Assembly (NCBI GenBank): GCA_013695775.1
Contig: JACCZV010000188.1
Span: 1-11,487, forward strand
Length of the DNA: 11,487 bases
Reading direction: 5' to 3'
From: Chitinophagales bacterium
GTDB lineage: Bacteria; Bacteroidota; Bacteroidia; Chitinophagales; UBA10324
In this document: positions 1-6,380 of the stretch, piece by piece
Layout of the letters: each line of letters begins with the position of its first letter
Position numbering within the stretch: the first letter of the stretch is position 1
Notes under the pieces: model-generated
The model's database searches: none
The model's input: only the letters and a program-made list of their open reading frames with translations
What the model was told of the DNA's origin: nothing
Translations under genes and position numbers: made by a program

Positions 1-2
1 GA

Positions 3-110
3 ACTGTAGCAATCGAAAAAAGATTTGGACAATATTCTCTTCCTAAACAAAATGAAGGGTTCGACAAGCTCACCCTGCCAACAATCACGGTTACAAATAT
101 TCTAAATTAA
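3..110 (+). CDS. Possible 3' end of a truncated rightward gene
   Basis: Reading frame 3 is open from the window edge for 35 codons and ends in TAA at 108-110; the other two plus frames hit stops within the first 50 bases. The fragment starts TVAIEKRFGQYSLPKQ and ends TVTNILN. I do not recognise a family, and 35 codons is too short to exclude chance. If real, its C-terminus (peptide EGFDKLTLP) is encoded by a repeat-like sequence at about 57-77. It would converge on the LVIVD lipoprotein gene, whose stop lies 52 bp away. Confidence 0.3.
   Translation, partial: TVAIEKRFGQYSLPKQNEGFDKLTLPTITVTNILN
57..77. repeat. Candidate fragment of a dispersed short repeat
   Basis: The core TTCGACAAGCTCACCCTG resembles a short motif that, from memory, recurs many times in some Bacteroidota and other environmental genomes, often inside gene ends. 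Only one copy is visible here, so repeat status is an inference from recall. It cannot be shown from this window. Confidence 0.3.
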
Positions 111-136
111 ATTAAGGAATTCTATCACCAACTAAT

Positions 137-157
137 GAGCTAAGCTTTATTAAGCTC
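137..157. other. Inverted repeat between convergent genes
   Basis: GAGCT at 137-141 and AGCTC at 153-157 form a 5-bp stem with an 11-nt interior. It lies 4 bp beyond the stop codon of the leftward lipoprotein gene. Neither side is followed by a clean T-run, so it is at best a weak terminator or processing hairpin. Confidence 0.3.
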
Positions 158-161
158 TACA

Positions 162-1451
162 TCAATAAGGCACAAAGCTTAATTGCTGAAGTGCACCTGA
201 TGTGTAGTCGTATTCGTAAAAGCCATCTGTTGTAACTGCCAACAGCAATCCGTTCAGCGGAATTACATCCCGTGTTTCACCGGGGAACACCACCTGGTGT
301 AAAACCAGATTTTCGGGGTCAGCAGCATTATAATATTTCAATCCTGCACTTCCATCGCAGACGAAAAGATTTTCACCCTCAATTGCCAAACCATAAGGAT
401 TGTTCATTGGATAGCTCTCAACAAGCTGGGGAGAAATCATGGTGCTAAGATCAATAACATCAAGCTGATTGACTATACCACCGCAGGTTGTTCCCCCTCT
501 CAATGTAGAATATGCATAATTCCCCTGCACCACAACGGGATCACAATTGGTGGCGTGAACAAATTGAGATACATAAACAGGTAATGCAGGATTGCTGTTG
601 TCATAAATCTGTATGCCGGTAGTAGAGCCGATGAATAAGTAATTATTGTAAGGAAATATAGTTTCAATATTCCATGGCATATCAACTACTCCGGCTGAAA
701 AAGGATTCGATGCATTTTCAATATTGAATAGCAACATAGAAGCATCGGCAAGGCAATACAAGGCGTTTTCAACAATTGCAAAACGTGTCATTGAACCGGC
801 GATACCAGAGCCCGGAGCAGATGTACTACTGCCGGAGCCGCCTCCTGAAGAACCATTTACGGAAGTGCCTGTGCTGCTGGAAAAACCATCAAAAAAAATA
901 GGTCCTGAAAAATTAGAACCGCAGGGTTCTGTAATTGTAGTGTCTTTCTCAACCCATTCAATGACAACACCATTATCATCATCTACAGTAAATCCGGAAG
1001 TATAGGTGCGCTGCGGAAAAATATTTTCAATCCTCGAAACCTCCGTAGCACCTACAGGATTGGTAACATCAATAGCCACCAGATCAATATAGCTATCTGC
1101 ATAAAGTATGTTATCCTTCATGGCAATGTCAATATTCCCTGGGATATTAATAAAAGCAATCTTCTGAGGGGAAGAGGGATTGGTGTTGTCAATAATGTGA
1201 ATTCCTTTATCTACTTCATTAAGGAAGATGTAGGGAGCCTTATAATATATTTTACCTGCATTCTGAATTTCAGTAGCAGGCAATGTATTCACTGCGCTTC
1301 TTAAATCGTTGTAAGACATATAAACGGGCTGATAAAGCTTATATGAATATGTGGTTTCGCATGAATCTTTCAGACATGCTGAAAAAAACAAAGGCAAGAA
1401 TACAGCAAGAGCAATGAACGGCAGGCGATTGGGGAAACGAAATGTTTTCAT
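162..1451 (-). CDS. LVIVD-repeat beta-propeller lipoprotein
   Basis: A 429-residue predicted surface or periplasmic lipoprotein. Residues 10-25 are hydrophobic and end in a lipobox-like FSAC, giving lipidated Cys26. About six LVIVD-type units follow, each with a strand like IHIIDNTNPSSPQ (84-96), LVAIDVTNP (124-132), LLFNIENASNP (240-250), IQIYDNSNP (280-288), LDVIDLSTMISP (330-341) and LKYYNAADP (371-379). This family is common in Bacteroidota, folds as a propeller and has no assigned reaction. Oddly, a glycine/serine-rich linker (about 190-220) splits the repeats into two unequal groups. Met1 is the only start that preserves the lipoprotein signal. The gene is divergent from the next one by 35 bp. 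Family call is firm; function is unknown. Confidence 0.85.
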   Translation of the reverse strand: MKTFRFPNRLPFIALAVFLPLFFSACLKDSCETTYSYKLYQPVYMSYNDLRSAVNTLPATEIQNAGKIYYKAPYIFLNEVDKGIHIIDNTNPSSPQKIAFINIPGNIDIAMKDNILYADSYIDLVAIDVTNPVGATEVSRIENIFPQRTYTSGFTVDDDNGVVIEWVEKDTTITEPCGSNFSGPIFFDGFSSSTGTSVNGSSGGGSGSSTSAPGSGIAGSMTRFAIVENALYCLADASMLLFNIENASNPFSAGVVDMPWNIETIFPYNNYLFIGSTTGIQIYDNSNPALPVYVSQFVHATNCDPVVVQGNYAYSTLRGGTTCGGIVNQLDVIDLSTMISPQLVESYPMNNPYGLAIEGENLFVCDGSAGLKYYNAADPENLVLHQVVFPGETRDVIPLNGLLLAVTTDGFYEYDYTSGALQQLSFVPY

Positions 1452-1486
1452 GGGAAAAGTTTAGATTGCTTAAAATTAACAAATAG

Positions 1487-2236
1487 ATGAATACGAAAAA
1501 TCATTTTTTTGTCACGTCTTATGTCCTATCAATGCTTCTTTGCTGCCATCCTTCATGTTTGCAGGCACAAAACCCAATGCAGGATGTTATTTATCTGAAC
1601 AATGGAAGCGTTTTTCGCGGAAAAATTACTGAGCAGCACGCCGACAGTCTTATAAAAGTCCGCATAGAGGGAGGAAGCATATTTGCTCTTAATCCTTCAG
1701 GAATCGACACCATCATAAAGGAAAAACAGTTTGAATATAACCGCAACACTTTGCCTGGATATTATAACCAAACGGGTTTTTCAATATTAACAGGTGGCGA
1801 TCAGAATTATCCCTTTTACATTGATCCACTATATGCTTCATTTTATTCAGTACATGGCTATAAGTTTTTGAACAGATTGATGACCGGTGCCGGAGCAGCA
1901 ATGGATCTGCACAGCTACTTTATCCTTCAGCTTTTTGCTGATCTGCGCTGGGAGGCTTTAAAGCACGCAGCAACACCCTTTGCCTATGTTCAGGGTGGTT
2001 ATGGACTGCCGCTCACACATGCGGATGGCGATTTTATAAAGGAATTAAGGGGTGGACCGATGTGGAGCGCAGGTGCTGGCATGCGGTTTTATTTCCGAAG
2101 GCAGGGATCATTTGTATTAAGCATGGGCTATAAGAAAACTGAAATAAATGAGGTCCAGAAACCCTTTGGTGGAAGCGAGCAGGAATTTCATTACATAATT
2201 AACCGACTGGCTTTGAATTTCGGATTAGGATTTTAA
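1487..2236 (+). CDS. Probable outer-membrane beta-barrel protein
   Basis: A 249-residue exported protein. A signal peptide ends at about LQAQ (residues 25-28). Residues 33-49 read DVIYLNNGSVFRGKITE, a short beta module I associate with many Bacteroidota envelope proteins (recall, not a search). From about residue 90 onward, alternating aromatic/hydrophobic strands and glycine-rich turns continue to the end (GAGAAMDLHSYFILQLFADL, GGPMWSAGAGMRFYF, LALNFGLGF), and the chain finishes on Phe as outer-membrane barrels usually do. I infer a small 8-strand-type barrel; no substrate is suggested. The 35-bp gap to the divergent lipoprotein leaves little room for two promoters, so one promoter may sit inside the neighbour's 5' end. 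Confidence 0.7.
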   Translation: MNTKNHFFVTSYVLSMLLCCHPSCLQAQNPMQDVIYLNNGSVFRGKITEQHADSLIKVRIEGGSIFALNPSGIDTIIKEKQFEYNRNTLPGYYNQTGFSILTGGDQNYPFYIDPLYASFYSVHGYKFLNRLMTGAGAAMDLHSYFILQLFADLRWEALKHAATPFAYVQGGYGLPLTHADGDFIKELRGGPMWSAGAGMRFYFRRQGSFVLSMGYKKTEINEVQKPFGGSEQEFHYIINRLALNFGLGF

Positions 2237-2343
2237 AATATTGTAATTGTATAGCGCATACTTTGCGGCTAATTTTTATATTCGCATATGTAAAACATCG
2301 TTCTTATACCTGAACTTTGTTGAAGTGATAGGATAATTAATTA

Positions 2344-2358
2344 CGTCATTAGATGACG
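2344..2358. promoter_or_regulatory. Operator-like perfect inverted repeat
   Basis: CGTCAT-TAG-ATGACG is a perfect 6-bp inverted repeat with a 3-bp spacer, ending 38 bp before the ATG of the Ig-like T9SS cargo gene. It is the right size and place for a dimeric regulator site. No regulator is identified, and no clean TAnnTTTG box was found in 2237-2396. Confidence 0.35.
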
Positions 2359-2396
2359 ATTTGCATCAGGTGTTACTTTTTTTATGAATTTATATT

Positions 2397-3239
2397 ATGA
2401 CCATCTCTAAAACCTTTATCGCTGGAGGAATTTTAACAATCGTCTCTGTTTTATTTAGTTTAAAAGTATTTGCTAAATGTGAACCTTATCTAACTCCATC
2501 AAATGATACAGCTATTTGCGAGGAAAGTTCGGTCCAATTAACCATTCATGGTGTATTATCTTCCCCAACTGTTGAATGGTATAGAGATGGTGAACTACTT
2601 GTTGGTCAAACAAGCTTAATTCTGGAGGTAAATGAGGGCGGGACTTATACAGCCAAAGTTTTTAATTTCTACTGCGGATATGACAATATTAGTCAAGGAA
2701 ATTTTGGCCCGGTTAAAATTGAAACATTACCCTCTCCTCCGGATTTTTTAATTACCACAATTGATTCTGAATTGGTCTTGTCTCCTGCATCTTTTAATGA
2801 GAATTGGTGGCAGGATTATACTATAAAATGGTTCCTTTACGGAAATCTCTTACCTGATGTTCATACAATAAATTATTCACCGGAGGTAACCGGATTTTAT
2901 ACAGCAACCCTCATAAATGAAATTGGCTGTAAAAAATCGCGGTACATAACATTTCTAACTGTTTCGCCTCCAGAACCTAACATTGAAACCATTATTGGAA
3001 CCATTGATCCAAATCCGGTTAGAGATCAGATCACGTTGAATTATTCCTTGCCAACTGATCTTTCCGGTAATTATAAAATATATGATTGCATGGGTGTTTT
3101 AAGAAAAAGCTCATTTATTACCTCCGGCACTTCGGTTACCCTCATGATTGATATTTCAGAATTTCCCACTGGTGTGTATTTCATAAAATTTATATTATCG
3201 TCAGGTGAACAGTATGATAGAAATTTTGTGGTGCACTGA
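2397..3239 (+). CDS. Secreted Ig-like protein with T9SS type A sorting domain
   Basis: A 280-residue secreted protein. The signal peptide spans residues 1-26, with likely cleavage after VFA. Two Ig/PKD-like segments follow. The first (about 28-112) contains VEWYRDGELL and GGTYTAKV, with Cys41 and Cys93 as a possible pair. The second (about 115-190) contains IKWFLYGNLLPD and TGFYTATLINEIGC, parallel in layout to the first. Residues 203-280 are a Por secretion-system C-terminal sorting domain: DPNPVRDQITLNY, then KIYDCMGVL, then ISEFPTGVYFIKF. This predicts export through the outer membrane by T9SS and cell-surface attachment or release. No enzymatic domain is present, so it is probably a binding or adhesive cargo. 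The gene looks AT-richer by eye than the propeller gene downstream. Confidence 0.85.
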   Translation: MTISKTFIAGGILTIVSVLFSLKVFAKCEPYLTPSNDTAICEESSVQLTIHGVLSSPTVEWYRDGELLVGQTSLILEVNEGGTYTAKVFNFYCGYDNISQGNFGPVKIETLPSPPDFLITTIDSELVLSPASFNENWWQDYTIKWFLYGNLLPDVHTINYSPEVTGFYTATLINEIGCKKSRYITFLTVSPPEPNIETIIGTIDPNPVRDQITLNYSLPTDLSGNYKIYDCMGVLRKSSFITSGTSVTLMIDISEFPTGVYFIKFILSSGEQYDRNFVVH

Positions 3240-3301
3240 AAATTTTCACACTGCTCACCCAACGGAATACCCCATATCCTCTTAAATTCTTTGGACAGAA
3301 A

Positions 3302-3321
3302 GTTCAATTAATGTTCAATTA
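3302..3321. repeat. Short tandem direct repeat
   Basis: GTTCAATTA occurs twice (3302-3310 and 3313-3321), 11 bp apart in phase. It lies in the 87-bp gap between the convergent Ig-like cargo and TonB receptor genes, just beyond the receptor stop codon. No hairpin-plus-T-run terminator is apparent in this gap. Confidence 0.4.
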
Positions 3322-3326
3322 CCTGG

Positions 3327-5750
3327 TTAAAAGTCAATAGGAATATTAAGCTTCATGCTGAAGTTTCTCCCCATGTTATAAATTCCGATTCTGCCTGTCG
3401 CAGGATTTTCCGGAGCATAGCGTAAGCGGCTCAAATGATTCTGATAAGCAATATCTGCAAGGTTATCTCCGATAAGTGAAATTGAAAAAAGCAGTCTATT
3501 CTTTACATATACATCTGTTCCAATTGCTGCATTCAACAAGGTGTATGCAGGCGAAGGAGTTTCTGTTCCAAATGCACTATAGACATTGTTCTGCGCAAAG
3601 TAATATGCAGCACCAAACTCTATGTAATCATTCCTTAAAAAAGAATTCAATTTTAGAAAATTGCCCCGCAACTCTGATTGAAAGCGATGTGCAGGAGTGA
3701 ATGGCAAAAATTTCGTGGAGTCAGGTTGATTTTTTTGAATGGATTTCACATATGAAAAAGAATTTTTGAAGTGCAACCAGTCAAGCGGATGCGGATGAAT
3801 GTCAATCGAAATTTCACCGCCATACAGATTTGCATTGCCCTGTACGTATTTGTAAACAGGCACATTCTCACCATCAACCACATTTGTGCTATCACCACCC
3901 GCTACATTAATTAGTTTTTCAGGAAAGATGAAATTCGAAATGTTATTGTAGAACAAATTCAATTCACCTGAAACATGCGGATTATTGAAACCAAGTCCAC
4001 CATCCAATTGCAAGCTTGTTTCTGCCTCCAGATATGGATTACCGATCTCATATCGAAATGTTCCCTCATGTTTTCCGTTGGCCCCAAGTTCTGCAATATT
4101 CGGTGCGCGAAATCCGCGGGCAATATTTGCCTTAACAATCCAAATATTGGAAATTTCATAACTCAACCCAACGCTTCCGGAGACTGCATTAAACTTCGAA
4201 CTGATTCCAGTAAACCTCGCAACAGACAATGTATCACTCATAGGAACAGGCTCATCATTTTGATTGAGGAAAAGATTTTCCGTAGTGATGTTTCTGTTAT
4301 CGAACCTAATACCGCCACTAAATGTGAGCTGGTCAAACATTTTCTGGCCAAACACAAATACACCGCCATCAAAGAGGTGATAAGCAGGTACTAAAAACTC
4401 AATTCCCTTATTCTTATTTTGCTGGTACATGCCATTTACACCGAAAGCGAAGTTCCATCCATTAGTCTCCGGCAATGTGAATCGCAGATCATAAGGAACA
4501 GTATTCAGGAAAAAATAAAGTCCATACTGGAGGGGATTAAGTACATCACCAAATTCTTGCCGACGATTATTTTCGAAACCCACATTTACATATAATACTG
4601 AATTGCCGATATAAAAATTATTTCTTAATGAAAACTTGTAGTGACCAATATTTTGATATGGCACAAACTGACTATACGATTTCAAGTCACCCGGCGTCGC
4701 TTCCTCAGTTCCGGCAGTTGAATCATTTAACGCAATTGGTTTTATAAATGCGCCAGTGCTGCCACGCTCTCCTTCAATTAATCCTGGTTTGAAATTGTAA
4801 ATGCTGAAATGGAAATGAGAGTATCCCCAACTTTTATTCAGGCCTATGTAACCGCTTCCGGCCATCTCTTTAAAGCACGAATTGAAAACATATCCATCGT
4901 TAACATTCTGGTAAGAATGTGCCCTTTTGCTGCTAAATCTTCCAAGCCACACAAAACCTTTTTGATTGCCTGTTATATCTGCTGAATATCCAATGAGACC
5001 ATTGTTGGTCTGGTAGTTACCAAGAAGATTTGCATGGACTTTTCCCGGTGCAATAGGATCCGCAGAAAGAATATTAATTACGCCCGCCATCGCATCGCTA
5101 CCGTACATAATGCTCCCCGGTCCTTTCAGGATCTCCACTCTATTTGCCGAATATTCATCAATCTCAATTCCGTGTTCATCGCCCCATTGTTGCCCCTCCT
5201 GCCTGATGCCATCGTTCAAGACGACAACACGATTATAACCGAGGCCACGAATCTCCGGCTTTGAAATTCCAGGACCTGTTGTCACTTGAGAAATCCCGGG
5301 TTGTTTTGCAATGGCGTCAATGATGTTGGTTGAAGGAGTTTCAAGTAATTCCTTTTTTGAGATTACCGAAATAGGAGTTGGTGTTCTCTTGATTTCTGTA
5401 GCTTTTGAAACGCCTGTTATTATTACCTCTTCCTGTTCGATAACAGAATGAGAAAGCGAAAAATTTACTCTGAATTCTCCGCTCACATCAACCCGCTTTG
5501 TGATAGTTGAGTATCCAAGATATTTAACCTCCATAAGAAAATTTCCTGCCGGAAGGTTATGAATAATATAGTTTCCCTTCTCATCACTAATGGCTCCGGC
5601 TTTAATTTCATGAACGAAGACAGTTGCACCAATCAGGGGGGTATTGTTTTTTATGTCAGTGATGATTCCACTGAGAGAATTCTGCGGATATAATTTTTGA
5701 AAACTAAAGACACAGAATAGCGTCATTAGTAAAATGAAATTCCGTTTCAT
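3327..5750 (-). CDS. TonB-dependent outer-membrane receptor, metal/heme type
   Basis: An 807-residue active-transport receptor of the outer membrane. The signal peptide covers about residues 1-22. A carboxypeptidase-regulatory-like domain spans about 25-100 (LSGIITDIKNNTPLIGATV at the start). A TonB-box-like EEVIITGV is at 107-114. The plug domain (about 118-232) carries EIRGLGYNRVVVLNDGI and RVEILKGPGSIMYGSDAMAG. The rest is a beta-barrel ending in Phe. Residues 547-550 are FRAP and 571-574 NPYL, with His561 between (GKHEG). These boxes are known in heme receptors and ZnuD-like zinc receptors. With the histidine-rich protein encoded 57 bp upstream, I infer a metal ion (zinc or copper) or heme as substrate, without certainty between them. 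Length and domain order are normal for the family. Confidence 0.9.
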   Translation of the reverse strand: MKRNFILLMTLFCVFSFQKLYPQNSLSGIITDIKNNTPLIGATVFVHEIKAGAISDEKGNYIIHNLPAGNFLMEVKYLGYSTITKRVDVSGEFRVNFSLSHSVIEQEEVIITGVSKATEIKRTPTPISVISKKELLETPSTNIIDAIAKQPGISQVTTGPGISKPEIRGLGYNRVVVLNDGIRQEGQQWGDEHGIEIDEYSANRVEILKGPGSIMYGSDAMAGVINILSADPIAPGKVHANLLGNYQTNNGLIGYSADITGNQKGFVWLGRFSSKRAHSYQNVNDGYVFNSCFKEMAGSGYIGLNKSWGYSHFHFSIYNFKPGLIEGERGSTGAFIKPIALNDSTAGTEEATPGDLKSYSQFVPYQNIGHYKFSLRNNFYIGNSVLYVNVGFENNRRQEFGDVLNPLQYGLYFFLNTVPYDLRFTLPETNGWNFAFGVNGMYQQNKNKGIEFLVPAYHLFDGGVFVFGQKMFDQLTFSGGIRFDNRNITTENLFLNQNDEPVPMSDTLSVARFTGISSKFNAVSGSVGLSYEISNIWIVKANIARGFRAPNIAELGANGKHEGTFRYEIGNPYLEAETSLQLDGGLGFNNPHVSGELNLFYNNISNFIFPEKLINVAGGDSTNVVDGENVPVYKYVQGNANLYGGEISIDIHPHPLDWLHFKNSFSYVKSIQKNQPDSTKFLPFTPAHRFQSELRGNFLKLNSFLRNDYIEFGAAYYFAQNNVYSAFGTETPSPAYTLLNAAIGTDVYVKNRLLFSISLIGDNLADIAYQNHLSRLRYAPENPATGRIGIYNMGRNFSMKLNIPIDF

Positions 5751-5779
5751 CAGATGGTTTTTAATATGAAGAATAGAAC

Positions 5780-5797
5780 TCCTGAATAAAATCAGGA
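5780..5797 (-). other. Intercistronic hairpin
   Basis: TCCTGA and TCAGGA form a 6-bp perfect stem around a 6-nt A-rich loop, in the 57-bp gap between the His-rich gene and the receptor gene. There is no T-run after it on the transcribed strand, so it is not an obvious terminator. It could mark processing or unequal expression of the two cistrons. Confidence 0.35.
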
Positions 5798-5807
5798 AGA
5801 GATAATA

Positions 5808-6152
5808 TCAGACTACCGAAGGAGGTCCTCGGCCTTGCTTAATGATAACAACGGAAGAAGAGTGAACAGAAGTGAAATAAAACTTCTGCGGTACTACAAT
5901 GAATAAAATCGATGGAAGACTTACCAGCTCATTCAATGAAAACGCAGGAAAGAAATTCTGCAATGCCTTGCAGTGAATATGTTTCTCGCCAACGACATTT
6001 TCATTCAAATGAACATCGTGGGTGTCTTCATGATTTGCAAGAAGGTGAAGCAGCCCGTCAGGCGTGGTTTCAATGAAGAAAACCAGTAGAAGGAAAATGG
6101 AAAATATTTTTCTTAATGCGAGCCTCATCTGCATCAAAATTAAGTAATCCAT
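5808..6152 (-). CDS. Small histidine-rich membrane/periplasmic protein
   Basis: A protein of up to 114 residues. A hydrophobic N-terminal segment (about 16-28, FSIFLLLVFFIET) acts as a signal or anchor. A polar histidine-rich stretch follows, with His36, 41, 45, 48, 58, 60 and Cys61, ending in HIHC. The C-terminus reads KQGRGPPSVV. Met9 (codon 6126-6128) or Met7 gives a more typical signal peptide than the first Met, so the true start may be 18-24 bp downstream. The layout (signal, His/Cys cluster, terminal R-x-PP) recalls small proteins encoded beside metal TonB receptors, such as the DUF2946-like group; that resemblance is from memory. I infer periplasmic metal binding or sensing that serves the receptor encoded next. 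It lacks other domains. Confidence 0.65.
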   Translation of the reverse strand: MDYLILMQMRLALRKIFSIFLLLVFFIETTPDGLLHLLANHEDTHDVHLNENVVGEKHIHCKALQNFFPAFSLNELVSLPSILFIVVPQKFYFTSVHSSSVVIIKQGRGPPSVV

Positions 6153-6335
6153 TTAGCAAACTCCTACCTTGCCTTTATTGCCTGGAGTATTTTCCATGTT
6201 ATACAAAATAGATATTATAAAAAGATTATTTGACAACATTTGATTGAACCTTTGAAAATCGCAAGCATCCCACTCTCGCCTATCTAAAATGTTTAAAAGA
6301 ACGTCAGAACGAAAGGGTCATAAGTTAAAAAGCAA

Positions 6336-6349
6336 TATCTTTGATCAAA
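6336..6349 (+). promoter_or_regulatory. Candidate -7 box with overlapping palindrome
   Basis: TATCTTTG at 6336-6343 matches the Bacteroidota -7 consensus TAnnTTTG exactly and lies 37 bp before the propeller gene ATG, giving a leader of about 30 nt. No TTG is seen at the expected -33 distance. The box overlaps TTTGATCAAA (6340-6349), a perfect 10-bp palindrome that could be a regulator site. The region is shared with the divergent metal-receptor operon. Confidence 0.45.
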
Positions 6350-6380
6350 TAATTGCGTTGTCACTCTAACGGAAAGTAAT

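Noticed and set aside
724..1005. 93-codon Pro/Glu-rich ORF antisense to the lipoprotein
   Set aside because: The proline/glutamate bias is just the complement of the Gly/Ser linker codons.
3975..4394. 139-codon plus-strand ORF inside the TonB receptor
   Set aside because: It is antisense to an intact conserved receptor, with Cys/Ile-rich composition typical of a shadow frame.
6199..6220. TTATA...TATAA inverted repeat as a Zur/Fur box
   Set aside because: Five A/T-only base pairs over a 12-bp spacer in AT-rich DNA are expected by chance.
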